A program made the position numbers and the translations under genes. From NCBI GenBank assembly GCA_963921935.1, contig OY998175.1, positions 174,441,262 to 174,505,261 on the forward strand: DNA of 64,000 nucleotides, in the 5' to 3' direction. Below the pieces are notes generated by a model. That model made no database searches and was not told the origin of the DNA. It worked only from the letters and a program-made list of their open reading frames with translations. Below are positions 1-11,849 of the stretch, in pieces. Source of the DNA: Galeruca laticollis (lineage: Eukaryota; Arthropoda; Insecta; Coleoptera; Chrysomelidae). Numbering within the stretch: position 1 is the stretch's first letter; each line of letters begins with the position of its first letter.

Positions 1-1597
1 TCTATAATTCACAAACTACTTATTTATTTTCAATATTCCAATGCTGATTACGATTATGTTAACAATTAAAAAGCAAGTCGGTATTGTATATAAATGAAGC
101 ATTTTTTTCAAAATCCTTAAATACAGATTTTCGTCAAAAATGCCTTTCCGGAATAGAGTCACTTTTATTTCTATTAAAATATTACACAAAACCGGGCCAT
201 GTAACAAATAAACTAAGGTTGAAGATTTGGCGATTGGGCAAAGGGAAACACGGCTGAAGCTTAGAAAGTTAGTCCAGACCGCTGGCAAGTAATCGAAATA
301 TTTATTTACTTAGAATATAAATAAATCCTATCGCAAAATGTCTCTTAGATTTATGTCCAACTTTATCAAAAATGGAGAATAGAGCATTTTATGAATAATT
401 TGTTACTAACAAAAATACAGATTTTTCCCTGAGGCCGATGTGGATTCTGATGACAATAGTAGTAGATGTGAAAGCACTTAATATGTACTTTTAACAAGTT
501 TATATTGTCAGCACTTGCTTAATTAAAAATATATATCTCAAAAACCAAGCAGAGTTTTTTGTTTTATTGCAAAAAGGGCCATTGCTAAACAAGTTTTTGT
601 TTTTCCCTAAATCTAAATAACATAAATTTAAAAATTATACTCAAAACTACCTAATGCGTTCTAAAAATTTTACCAATACATATAATTTAGAAAAGTTCTC
701 TTTTTCAGATCTATTTTTTTATTCGTTTTTCCTAAAAAGTATTTTTTGACATTTTTTTGGAAAACACTCTTCAATTGTCGTTTTAGTTTTTCATAATAAA
801 TATGGTTTTGGGTGACAAATATCGGTTATCGTTTATTGATCCGACAAATATTACGGGGCCTCTATCCATCGTGGGTCCCTGGACAGGTGCCCAGAGTGCC
901 CAGTGGAAAAGAGGGCCATGGGGACAGATATGAGGAAAATCTGGTATAATGAAGTCGGTGGTGATCAAATAAAAAATGTCCGCCTGTAGATTGTTGCCAA
1001 ACTGTTTTTTCTCTATATTATTACGAGACTTTGCCGTGATATATAAAGCAGGTAACATAATAATAACTGTCTTACTTGTTTATTTGTCTACATCTGTAAA
1101 AATAGTAAATTCAAAATTTTTCTATAGTTGCTTCTTGTTTATACATAAAACATGTTTATAGACAGCAGTGTGGGACGTAATGAATAGCATTTATTTTTTA
1201 TTATTATCACCAAACTTTTTTATATGTTTATAAAAATGATTCCATTAAACAGTTCATTAACATCAAATACATTAATTAAATAATATAAATACATAAATAG
1301 GGTATAGTGGCAACCGTCAATTACATTGAATGTATAGTCATGGGTTATTTACATATAAAACGTCGAGTAGTCTTATAGCCTAGGTAACAACATAGGTAAT
1401 AATACGAAGTGATATAAATATCGCAAAATACTTCGGTATAACTAGCAAAAGCCTCTTGTTTACAGGATAGGGCACTGGTACGTGTCAAAAACAATCTTTG
1501 ATGTAATCCCGAAAATATTTTTCCTTGAAAAATTTCAGTATAGGCCGAAAGGAACTATTTTATTTGGACTATCAGATTTATTGTTGAAAAATAAAAT
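1..1597. other. AT-rich stretch, no supported gene
   Basis: Only short chance-length open frames are present. An open frame at 783-1058 on the minus strand sits in a slightly more GC-rich patch (about 840-960), but it has no recognisable motif. I see no transposon ends, tandem repeats or RNA genes here. Confidence 0.5.
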
Positions 1598-1867
1598 ATA
1601 TTTATTTCAGTGTTTTTAAATGAAACTCACGGTCTCTAGTTAATTCCACAATATAATAAAAGTTATTGAAAATTCTAAAAAATTGATAATTGTTTCGATA
1701 AATCAATATCATCGTGATATTGATTTATCGAAACAATTGTCAATTTTTTAGAATTTTCAATAACTTTTATTATATTGTGGAATTAACTTGAGACCGTGAG
1801 TTTCATTTAAAAACACTATGAGCATATTCCACGAAGTAAGGGTCGAGACAGTCAATATTTATTTCAG
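1598..1867 (+). mobile_element. Hairpin-plus-tail element, copy 1, with 13-bp target duplication
   Basis: A near-perfect inverted repeat runs from 1609 to 1817, with arms of about 103 bp around a 3-nt loop near 1712-1714. It is followed by a single-stranded tail of about 40 bp ending GAGACAGTCA at 1854. The 13-mer ATATTTATTTCAG occurs at 1598-1610 and again at 1855-1867, exactly flanking the hairpin and tail, so it reads as a target-site duplication. The two outer ends are not inverted repeats of each other, there is no poly-A tail and there is no coding capacity. The same hairpin base and the same tail occur in reverse orientation at 51656-51779. The class is unknown; it could be a MULE-type foldback or a retroposed hairpin. 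Confidence 0.8.
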
Positions 1868-2320
1868 TTACAATTTATCTCATTATAGTCATTAGGTACT
1901 ACTCACCCGTTACGTAGTAAACATCGCATGAATTATATAAAAATTTACTGGAAAAGTTCATTGTTTTTGTACACTCACCCATCTGTCCTGTATATGTTTT
2001 TAATGAAGCAGTTTTGGCAAATGAACTATAATGTCTTTAATGCCACTGTCAGCATTAATAACATTCTTGTTTATTCAATTTGATGGTCCCTGTAGCCAGC
2101 ATTTACTAAAATAAATATTTTTATTTTATCTAAACAAACGTACCACTGAAATTTTTTATACAAAACAGCGGAGCTCAAAAATTCAGCTTATATCTTTGCA
2201 AAGCTTCTAGATCTGCTGTTTTGTAACTCTAACTAAGAAAACAACTAATGGTGTATTCTCAAAGAGCGGTTTTGCTGTTGGATCTGCTTTTGTGCCATTC
2301 AATCATTTAGAGGGATAATA
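1868..2320. other. No recognisable feature
   Basis: AT-rich sequence without a supported open frame, repeat or element end. Confidence 0.4.
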
Positions 2321-2465
2321 TAATCTAGTCCTGGCAAAGTATGACCCGCTAATACAGATATAGGAAAACAAAATGGATTGCTAGCCCACTGTTCAGTAAA
2401 TGACTGTAGCATCCGTTCCCCCATCGCGTAACATTTTCTGTTGGCGACTCTGAATGTCACATCAA
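2321..2465 (+). repeat. Dispersed repeat, copy 1 of 2
   Basis: This segment resembles the reverse complement of 8150-8295. The best block is GATATAGGAAAACAAAATGG at about 2355-2380 continuing through ATTGCTA. Further blocks follow around a shared AAATGACTGT and a GCGT-A-C-ATTT stretch. It looks like two diverged copies of an unidentified non-coding element. Confidence 0.55.
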
Positions 2466-2879
2466 TCGAAATTCAAAGGTTTTGTTATGTTTAGTTTCTG
2501 GAAACAACTTCAGATTTACCAATTTTTTTTTGGATATATTACGGCTAATTTCCGCTGCGTTTATTGTTACTAAGAAGTATCCAAATATTATTAAATGAAC
2601 TGATTTTATAGTCATTAGCGCATTAGAGCAGTTGGTTATAATTTTGTCTGCCTGTTGTTTATTTAATGATTTCTAATTCGTTTTTAAGTTCCAAATATAA
2701 GTAACACGTTCATAGCATTATAATCCCAGTTTAATCGCAGGTCATAACATTATTTTAATATATTATTCCTAGATAAAGTTCTATGCACTGTTTAGAGTGT
2801 AAATATAAATCTATAGTAGAAAGGAACCTAAGATTTAAAATATTTTTAGCATCAAAGGGCTTCTTAGACCTATATTTAC

Positions 2880-4010
2880 TTTAAAGTATTCCCTAAATAA
2901 CCGTAACCAATGCATGTTACCTCTTTTTCTCAATGATTTATTCGATATTTCAAATTCAAGAAACCCTTTCGAAAGAGGTATGAACACTTTAATGAATGAA
3001 GAAATGAAACCTACTAGAAGCCAATTCTTTTAAATACAGTGAACTACATTAAATATCTGGAATACTAAAAAGACAGTTTTGCGTAAGACAAAGAAGAGAA
3101 CACGTATTCTTGGATTTTTGGTTGGTACACAGTCTTTACTTGCTATATTTCTATTTCAATACAAAGAAGAAAGAAACCTAAGATACTTACTAACATGCAA
3201 ATTCAGCCAAGATCAATTTAAGTTATTTTTCAATAGTAATAATTTTTTTACTGCATTACAAAGTCGGCTCCAGTTCTATCGCATTTTTTAATCAGAAGAC
3301 ACTATTTTTTCGATTTCCTTTCATCAATATTCCTTAAGATCGCGAAATAGCTCCAACAACAATCCTGGCTGCTTACAATTTTATTAAATATATAGAAGAA
3401 TGATAACCCGCATCGATATCCATAACAACACCGGCAACTGTAGATTATACTCCCAACTTTAAGTGTGGTTCCAAAAATAAATAGTGTGCATTTTTCCAGA
3501 AAGAAAGCTCCAGTGAGTTTACAGAAAATGTAATGGCTTACATTGCTGGATTTATCATTGCTTCGGTTAGGAAAATACTATCTTGTGAGGAATTTGGATC
3601 ATCAGGGTATGAAGATGACGGACGCATCTTTCAAATCAATTTACCGAAAATCTAGAGGCGGCCTATTATTTCCTTCTCAAAGAGAAAAAAACATGTGGAG
3701 AAAAGTTCAGTGGTGTATAAAATTGATAGGCAAGCTCATACCAAGGGATATTTTAATCAGTATGTTAATGAAAGAAACACGATGCTCTCTTTTAAATGAC
3801 AATACTTTTCCATCATTATCAGAACAGTCTTTTGATTATTAAGTCTATGAAATTAATCAAAACAAACTAAGTAAATTCATTATTAACACCTACAGTGGTA
3901 TCAGAACAGATCTCATTGCAAATAATGCCAACAAATCCTTTTCTACAGAAAATATTAGACAAGAATATCCAAAACTTATATTGGATAAAAATCAATAAAG
4001 ACCTTAGACA
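2880..4010 (+). pseudogene. P-element / THAP9-like transposase remnant (C-terminal half)
   Basis: Fragments in all three plus-strand frames resemble the P-element/THAP9 family, a THAP-domain transposase that cuts and rejoins DNA in the nucleus. In order I see a DIFNSRNPF-type block near 2945-2970, GFLVGTQSLL at 3112-3141, and TCKFSQDQFKLFF at 3195-3233, which matches the family's conserved SQDHLELFF segment. Further on are YIAGFIIASVRKILSCEEFG near 3542-3600 and a GGLLFPSQ motif at 3659-3682. At least three frame changes and several stops separate these blocks, so it cannot make a protein. The N-terminal THAP finger and first catalytic region are not visible upstream. Confidence 0.7.
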
Positions 4011-5200
4011 ATCTTTGGGTTTTTCCCATTCCAAATAAATGTATTAGAATTAATTAAGCTTATATTGTTATATATTCAGTAAGTTGCTTTAAAATTTCAA
4101 TGCAAGTTTTATTTTTTATTATTCCAGATCCCTACTACACAGTTGTAACGACACTGCCGTCGAAAATGAACGTTGATACCCTCCACACATAATATACACA
4201 AACCATTGACGACCGGAATACAGAACACCTCCGAACCAAATTATCACAGTAAACGAAGTTGGGCGTCCAGTACCTAGAGGGCAACACTATACTAAATACA
4301 CCTCGTTTGTTTTAGGCAACTAGAACGAGAGGGTAAAACGAATATTCCAGGTCGATGACACTAAGTGAGTTACACAGCCGTACTGATTCGCCAATCAATC
4401 CTCGTCGCAGAGTCAAAGGGTTGAGGTAACGTCCGATCCAGACTATTTACAACACGTAAGCCGCATATTAAGAGGTGATCAGCGGAGGACTCGACTAGAC
4501 GACCACCCTCAAAGAAGCCACGCGAATTGGCGGATCAACGATTGTACACATAATAACTGTATATACAATTAGTTTTAAGTTGTAAGGATTTCATTGATTT
4601 TTAGTTTGGGTGAAGTACATGTTACCGTTGAATAAACAAATCTAACCTAATAGCCCTTTTTATGTTCTACCCCCGACTACCCACGGCAAATTACAGAGTT
4701 GTTTGAAAAATAAAGAAAAGAGAATATGAACATAACCATGTAATTTATATAGCTAAATTGTCTCAAACATTATATTATATATCCAGTAGATAGCAAGCAC
4801 CCCTAATCTCAAATTTAATTATTCAGAGCTATTCCAAAATCCATCAATCAAATAATGTTGACTTCACATCCTAATTGAACAGTACCTTAAGAAGTTACTT
4901 CTGATTTTTCAAATTTAATGTTTAATAGTTGTATTTTCAAATACCACAGATTGGGCATCCTCGAAATTATCTTATTATGTGATGCTAGAAGTCAAAATTC
5001 AAATTTTGAAATAGATATCTAATATGCACCGAAAACCTCAGCTGTGGTTTATTTTCTTGAAAAAGCGGTTCATTTAGTAAACACAATCATGTTACTATGC
5101 TTCGTTTTAAATTTCTATATAAAAAAACTATTAGTTTTTTTTGCAAAAGAAACACAAAATTAAGGAACAACAATAGTCTAGGGAATGAAGGGTTTTACGT
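4011..5200. other. Non-coding; GC-richer block at about 4110-4560
   Basis: The block at 4110-4560 is visibly richer in G and C than its surroundings and has no open frame. It is followed at about 4630 by an AATAAA-like signal. It could be a solo LTR or the 3' end of a retroelement, but I see no paired LTR and no duplicated target site. Confidence 0.3.
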
Positions 5201-5209
5201 TTGACAGAA

Positions 5210-6200
5210 GGTAGAAAATAGCTTAAGAAACAAAATCCATATCGTCGACAGTAAATCGTTAGTCGTACAATGTGGAGTGCCTCAAGGTACGGTCGTCGGA
5301 CCCTTACTTTTCAACATCTACATGAATGAATTGTTTTCTGTGAAAAGCAGAGGTAACATTATCGGTTTCGCAGACGATACCGCGATTTTCTACGAGGCGG
5401 ATACCTGGACAGAACTAAAAGAAATAGTAGAAACAGACTTTATTATCATTAAAAAATGGCTGCAAGTGGGTTGCTAACTATAAACTTTCAAAAAACCAAC
5501 TTCCTACCTTTCTGTTGTAATAAAACAAATATTCCTCACTTTACTCAGCTCAACATCCTCGATGGTAAAAACAATCTTACAATTACAGCCGAAAGTAACA
5601 TAAAGTACTTAGGAGTCATAATAGACTGACACATGAAATGGGACATACACATCAACTACGTAGCCAAAAAAACTACAATGTATCCTTTATAAATTAAGAT
5701 ACATGAAAAAAATCCTTCCTGTTCATCATTTGCTCACACTATATCATGCACTCGTTGAAAGTCACTTTCGATACGGTTTATTAGCATGGGGAGGTGCACT
5801 AAAATCCCACATCCGACCCCTTGAAGTTTTACAACGACGATTCCTGAAAATTATTCTAAGTAAAAACTCAAGATATCCAGGTGATCTACTATTTCCAGAA
5901 TCAGAGGTAGTCGACTTTAAACAACTCTATTACTACAATGTCAACATGAAGTACTATACAACAAAACACTCGTCAAACTTACCAAAACATACCTATAACA
6001 CTAGACAAAGAAATAACTATGTAAGTAATACCACAAATAACAAAATCACTGCTGAGAACTAGTTTTTCTTACAACGCTCCAAAAATGTTCAATTCTTTAC
6101 CTGAAATAATTCGCGCTATACCCAACTCATTCCAATTCAAAAAACAGCTGAAAATGTTCATGAAGAGATCTAAAGTTCGAGTCTTTTGAGAATGATTATT
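5210..6200 (+). pseudogene. 5'-truncated non-LTR retrotransposon (Jockey/CR1-like) RT remnant
   Basis: The 3' half of a LINE ORF2. The reverse transcriptase fingers/palm motif VPQGTVVGPLLFNIYMNEL is at about 5274-5330 and the catalytic block GFADDTAIF (the FADD form of YxDD) is at 5366-5392. The RT C-terminal region follows at 5703-6062, with blocks such as LYHALVESHFRYGLLAWGG and LEVLQRRFLKIIL. Stops and frameshifts between 5477 and 5703 break the frame. The N-terminal endonuclease and the start of RT are absent, as expected for 5' truncation during target-primed reverse transcription. The exact clade is uncertain. Confidence 0.75.
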
Positions 6201-6971
6201 TTAACCAATCAATATTGACCAAGAAACTTCCTCGTTATATTTCGTATACATTTGTTATCTCTATCCCATTTCCGTGTGTGTTAAATATGAATACGCCTCA
6301 AGAAATATTGTTATTTTATTACATTTTTACATTTTATATATATTTTATCATTCACACTTTTACCCATATCAAAATTGTTGTCCCCGACTAACATTCCAAT
6401 TTATCTGTAGTATTATATGTCCTCTGTATGTTAAATATGAGTACACCTCAAGAAATATTGTTATTTTATTACATTTTCACATTTTATATATATTTTATCT
6501 TTCACACTTTTACCCATATCAAAATTGTTGTTGTAACCGACTAACATTCCAATTTATCTGTAGTATTATATGTCCTAAAATGGTAAATAAATATTATTTT
6601 TATAACATTTTATTTTGTGATACTTAGTACTGTAGTTCGTTCATGTTGTTTATAGTTTATAACGTTATTGTATTGACTTCACTCCAATGTACTATATGCA
6701 TAGTTCTACTGTATTTAGGCCTATAATTATAATTTGAAATTCCTTGTGTCGTTGATTCAGTTTTATACATATAATTTATAGTGTTTTTATTTATATTGAC
6801 TTCAAATAGTTTATAACTAGTATTGTTGTATGTGACCATGGTATATAAATAAATTGTATTTTGTGCGAAACAAGTGTAATAACACTTATCGCAAACCTAC
6901 TTTATTCACTTCATGTAGTGTTCTTGTAAAACCACATTTTGGAATAAAGTTATTATTATATTATATTATAT
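6201..6971 (+). other. 3' region and TA-rich tail of the preceding LINE
   Basis: No coding sequence. It contains the tandem duplication listed separately and ends in an ATTATTATATTATATTATA tail at about 6949-6971, which fits the microsatellite-like 3' end of many insect LINEs. Confidence 0.45.
6281..6576 (+). repeat. Two-copy tandem duplication, period ~150 bp
   Basis: Positions 6281-6430 are repeated at 6431-6576 with only a few substitutions and a 2-bp length difference near GTTGT-CCG. Both copies begin TTAAATATGA and end near TATGTCC. It lies in the 3' region of the LINE remnant. Confidence 0.9.
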
Positions 6972-8149
6972 AGTGTCAAGGTGTACTTTTGCACAGGGGG
7001 TGGAAGCTACCCTTACCAGAGGGTAAAAAATATAATGTTGAACATAACTGCAGAAATCGGTAGGGGAATAAATTATAAACAAAAAATTTTTTATAGACCT
7101 AAGTCGAAAAACCTATACTTTTTGAGTTATCGTTTGTTGAAAATGACAATTTTTCAGAAAAAAAATATGTTTTCAGTGGGTTTTCTCATATAATTCGGAA
7201 AATTGACGCTGTACAAAAAAATTTCACAAATAAAATAAAGCTTATAAAAAACGGAAAAGATTGAGATAGGTGCTGAGATATATTTGATTAAACAAAACTT
7301 CTTGTCCGTCGACAACTAAATTTACAGCATTTAAGATCCAATTTCACGTTTAACGAATGAATGAACATTAATAAATATTTAAAATGAATTTAATTTTAAA
7401 TAGTTCAGACATTCATTAACAGAGTTATGACAAAAATAATGTATCAATAGAAGTAGTTTTAAGTTTGGGGTAATTTTAAGGTGCTAAAACGATGTTATAA
7501 ATCTGAAATTATATTCTACAACAGCTAAAAGAGCTTCATTTATCGTGTACGCACTATCAAAATATTTCAAGCTTTTGAAAAATTGTTTTTCTCTTATATT
7601 TATCATTAGGGGTGGATTTTGAGGGTGAAAATATTGTAAGAAATTATGTATTGTACAATTTATAATATATTATCTACATAAATTGTATTTATCATGCATG
7701 CGTTAAAACTTCACTTTAAGATGAAAGAAACAATTTTTATATAATTTCACAATTACGGGTGGTATTTAAAGGTTGAAACAGGATAAATAATATGTAATAA
7801 TGTGTAGATTATAATTCAAATCTATTTTATGTATTGGGATATGATTGCTGTCTACAATACATGTATTTTCATGATTTTTAAATTTTTTTGGATTAAGGGG
7901 TGTTTAAATCCTCTCAAAAAAGCACACCTCAGTCGTATATGGATTTTTATCTAGAGGGTAAAATGTAATTCATTTCAAATTTTCATGAAAATCCCTTCAC
8001 CGTGAACGAAATCGGAGGTCATGCCATATTTTTCGCTTCCTTCCCCGGACTATAAAAATTAACCCTATCTTCATCCACCAGATGCTCTTTAAATATGCCA
8101 ATAGTTTCAATGTTTTGACTTATTCAGTGTCAGCAACTTTTTTTGGTAA
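6972..8149. other. Non-coding AT-rich repeat-like stretch
   Basis: No supported open frame. Several short GGGGTG-type islands recur (near 7000, 7611, 7757, 7897), each followed by AT-rich DNA, which suggests an old non-coding element of unknown type. No terminal repeats are visible. Confidence 0.35.
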
Positions 8150-8295
8150 ATGCAATGAAGCTAACGTAAATGGTCACGCAACGGCGACTTGCATGCCACA
8201 GTCATTTTAGTAAATATTTTCCATAAGAGTAGCAATCCATTTGGTTTTCCTATATTCATGCCCGCGAAAGGATCTAATCCTTCGAAATTAATAGT
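8150..8295 (-). repeat. Dispersed repeat, copy 2 of 2
   Basis: Read on the minus strand, this matches 2321-2465. The clearest block is the TATAGGAAAACCAAATGGAT region (8230-8257), followed by shared AAATGACTGT and GCGT-ACC-ATTT segments. Confidence 0.55.
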
Positions 8296-8339
8296 ATATG
8301 GTCCGCGATAATTATAATTTGAGTGTCCCGGAGTATATA

Positions 8340-8666
8340 GGCCACTGCGAGCGAAACGAAACTAAGTTAAGCGAAGATAAAATTTCAGTAAATTAGCTAC
8401 CATACTCCTATATATACCATTGCCCATGTCAGCTAAACTAAGCGAAGATTAAACCTTTTCGTTTTGTTAGATTTAGCTCGTGTCAGATTCGGACGAAGTT
8501 TTCGCTGAGACAGAACTCATTTTAAATATATTTATACGGCCTCCCTCATAAAAAGACTGATGACAACTAAACGAAAATCGTTCCCAGTGGCCGCTCAAAC
8601 TTAGTTTAGTTTAGTAACTGTTAGTTTCGCCTAGAACAGCTTAGTTTCGTTTCGCTCGCAGTGGCC
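8340..8666. mobile_element. MITE with 27-bp perfect terminal inverted repeats
   Basis: The 27 bp at 8340-8366 (starting GGCCACTGCGAGCGAAACG) are the exact reverse complement of 8640-8666. A further inverted segment containing CAGTGGCCGCTC lies inside at about 8560-8597, so the right end looks doubled. It is 327 bp with no coding sequence. I see no clear target-site duplication. Most likely a non-autonomous DNA transposon; the superfamily is not determined. Confidence 0.75.
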
Positions 8667-9231
8667 GCGTGGAAAATTGTTGTTATTGGTCTATGGATTA
8701 AAGTAGAATAGATGCATAGGTTAAGGAGCCAGATAGAATAGCTGCGTAGTTCATCTGTTGCGGGTCGTCAGACACGAAGAGTAGAGTTGAAAGGGCAAGG
8801 CTTTCGAATAAAAACTGAATTCTCCAACTACCACTATGAAATATGGCACATTTCATACATTTTTCTGTTAGTGAAAATTTAAAATTGAGAACGAAGGGCC
8901 TACCCGTGTCAAATGAAAAAAGTGAGAAATCTGATTAGCCGACAACTGTGTGTAATTATTTTGCACACGGGTCGATGATTATCGATGTCTACATGACATT
9001 TTAAGTTTGACTTTTGAACTGTTAGCAAGTGAAAGAGCGAATTGGAGAGAATTATTGAATTTGATATAATTGTGAGTCAAAACTTTGTATCAACTAAAGG
9101 ACATAAAATGGTCAACAACGATCTTGAAGCACCAGTTTATTTTTAAAATTGTAGTAACCTTACCATACATTTTAATTACCAAAATAAATACTATCTCTGC
9201 TTTTTTTTGGTCCTCGGAAAATATCGTGTAC
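8667..9231. other. No recognisable feature
   Basis: AT-rich, no supported frame, element end or tandem repeat. Confidence 0.4.
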
Positions 9232-9332
9232 AACATGTGTTGAAAATTCGATTTCACACTCGTTTTCTAAAGCCACTCGCCTACGGCTCGTGCTGCAAAC
9301 TCGTGTGAAATCTTTCATTTTCAACACATGTT
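9232..9332. mobile_element. 101-bp foldback element
   Basis: AACATGTGTTGAAAA at the left end (9232-9246) is mirrored by TTTTCAACACATGTT at the right end (9318-9332). The inverted repeat extends inward through TTTCACACTCG with small mismatches, around a GC-rich loop containing CTCGCCTACGGCTCG. It is short and non-coding, typical of a MITE relic. Confidence 0.65.
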
Positions 9333-9923
9333 ATAGAATATAATATTTAATTTATATAACCAATCAGCAGTTGTGTGTTATATTTATAATACAAATATTT
9401 GAAAACAAAATGCATTTTTGTTATAATTCTGGCCCTCTTCTTAATGTACTTAAACTTTTGCCCCTTATGAAGAAATTTTCCTACCACTGATCTAGTTGCA
9501 AAAATATTGCATTTATACAAAATGTGGAAAATTATTGGATATTTTTCAACAAAGAGAAAGTTGAATGCAATTTTAAATTGATTTATGTATGGTAACCAAC
9601 ATCTAGACTCTGCCTTCAACGAGAATTGAGATTTGTAGTTTAGACATAATTGAGTCATGTGATCATTGCCTGAGAATATCGGATATTTTTCAAAAAAGGG
9701 AAGGGAGTAGTATCATTTTTATATAATCTTCACTCAAATTTGTTATTTCATTTATTATATCCATTTTATGAATATATACTTAGCAGCAAAATTATCACAT
9801 AATTCTAATCGTTGTTGTAATTCATCTTAAAAGAGATATAATCAAATAATTAGGATATCACCCTGTATAATGAGAAATAAAACAAATGAAATCAAATGTT
9901 TTTTTCAATTGAATATTTTTCAC
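9333..9923. other. No supported gene
   Basis: A minus-strand open frame at 9347-9658 has no recognisable motif. A TATCACCCTGTATA string at about 9856-9871 resembles one half of the CACCCTGTA-type ends common in insect transposons, but no partner is visible nearby. Confidence 0.35.
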
Positions 9924-10052
9924 CACTCCACTCCACTCCACTCCACTCCACTTTACTCCACTCCACTCCACCCCACTCCACCCCACTCCACTCCACTCCA
10001 CTCCACTCCACTCCACTCCACTCTACTCTACTCCACTCCACTCCACTCCACT
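9924..10052 (+). repeat. (CTCCA)n pentamer minisatellite
   Basis: About 25 units of a CTCCA/CCACT pentamer with a few C-to-T variants. The frame across it (HSTPLHSTPL-type repeat) is an artefact of the repeat. Confidence 0.95.
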
Positions 10053-10152
10053 AAAAATTCAGCGATTTCGGTATTATTTCTTTAGAATAATAAAATATAG
10101 GCTAGTTGCTTTTCTACAATAAATTATTTTCTCTAGTGCCTGTACCTTTAAA

Positions 10153-11122
10153 ATGAATCCACACCAAATAGAAAATCGGAATTTAACAAAGCAGGAATCC
10201 GTGGTGGCCACCACCGTGAGTGGTGAAGGGAGAAATCAGAATTGCATTGCTCAGTCTACCATTAGTAGGGCTTTAAGTCGATTCAGGGAAACAAGGTAGT
10301 ATACGAGCAGACAAGTCCCAGGACGGTTTTCTTCGATTAGTAACACTTGGAACAATTACTGTGATCGCACCATATTTACAAAGTATGCTTATAAATGCCC
10401 ATCAAGTACATGTAAGTCCTGATACTGTAAGAAGACGTATTCGTGAAAGTAATCTGACTCCCCATCAACCCGGAACAGCACCGTTACTAACTGCAAATCA
10501 TACGAGAGAAAGACTACGCTTTGCTGGAGATCATGTAAATTGGGTAGAAGACGATTGAGTCAGAGTTCTATTCTCTGATGAATCCAGGTTTTCTTTGTCC
10601 AATAATTATCGACGAGTGAGTGTATATAGACGCGAAGGAGGGCGATATGCCCAGTGTACCATCCTTCCTAGACTGAACTAAGGTGCCGGATTAGGAATGA
10701 TGTGGGAAGGAATTTCTTTGGGTGCAGAGTACTTTTTCAAAATAGTCCTCTCACTGCTCGAAGGTCTATAGAGTCAGTTTTGGAACCTCACGTTATGCCA
10801 TATGCCCCTTTTATTGGAGAAAAGTCTTGTTTATGCAGGATAATGCAAGGCCCCACATTACTGTAATTGTACTTGGGAGAGATAGGAATTGATACCATGG
10901 CATGGCCAGCTAGAAACTTTGATCTCAGCCCCATAGAACACATATAAAATAATATGTGCAGAAGAATTTCAACCCGTAAAAACCCTCTGAATAACCTGGA
11001 TGAACGTAGCACTACCCTGCTCGATATATGGGAGACAATATATCATTAGGAATCATATTCTCACCATGCCAAGAAGATGTCAAGATATTATTCGTGTACG
11101 TGGTGGACAAAGGAGGTACTGA
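10153..11122 (+). pseudogene. Tc1-type transposase remnant
   Basis: Remnant of a Tc1-family transposase, a nuclear cut-and-paste DDE enzyme that inserts at TA. The start ATG (10153) opens a paired helix-turn-helix region with STISRALSRFRETR near 10257-10300. A VRRRIRESNLTPH block follows at 10429-10466, then HVNWVEDD at 10533-10557. The catalytic triad is still legible in separate frames: FSDESR (first D, near 10573), MQDNARPH (second D, near 10830) and LSPIEH (E, near 10925). The end matches the family's RGG-RRY terminus, with a stop at 11120-11122. Multiple frameshifts and stops make it dead. No terminal inverted repeats were found. Confidence 0.85.
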
Positions 11123-11849
11123 AAACAAAAATTAGCGCAGTTGATTTTATTATTCATAAATCGAATACCCATGTTTTTTATTTATTTTTCTGGGAGATGA
11201 AATTTTATGTTATTTTCATTTATTAAAGATGAGTATACTTTATTATACGTATTTACTTCAAATAAATACAAAAGTTAACAACAATATTTTTGTAATTTGG
11301 CGTTTATTGAAATTATGTCATACTTAAGCTGGTAAGTACCTATATTTAAAATGATTGGAAGCAAATGATTGGTTATTTTTGATCCGTGTAACCAGTCAAA
11401 GTATTCGTCTCTTTGAAAATTCACCTAAATATCTACATCAAACAAGCAGTAACTGAAATTTCTATATCTACATGTTTTTCCCGGTAAATGTGTGAGAGTG
11501 ATTAAAATTATATAAATATATATCATAATAGTTAAGGTACTACGTTCCATATGAATAAGCGCCAGAATAAATAATACTGAAATTAGGGAGGTTAAGGATT
11601 TGCTACGTAAAATCAGAAGACTGTGGAGGTCGTAAATCCATATTAGCCAACGACCCTTATTATTACCTATTGTTCGAAAAATAGACAAGCAATAAAAGTG
11701 TGTGTCCCTTAAAATATTACCAGGTCCGGATTAAAATATGTCATGAAATAGTGCACTCTCTATTATTTTTCAAGCTGTACAAGCAAGTGCTTCTTTAACA
11801 AAAACACCATATTCCGTAGTGTTTAAAATAGCTAGTAACCCTATTTTAA
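11123..11849. other. No supported gene
   Basis: Downstream flank of the Tc1 remnant and AT-rich DNA. The minus-strand open frame at 11425-11688 has no family features that I can recognise. Confidence 0.35.

Noticed and set aside
783..1058. Minus-strand frame with a proline- and histidine-containing stretch
   Set aside because: No recognisable motif, no splice or promoter context; kept as unassigned sequence.
4110..4560. Solo LTR
   Set aside because: GC-richer block with a TGTAAC-like start, but no target duplication and no second copy, so not called as an LTR.
9870..10085. Open frame with HSTPL repeats
   Set aside because: Produced by the CTCCA minisatellite.
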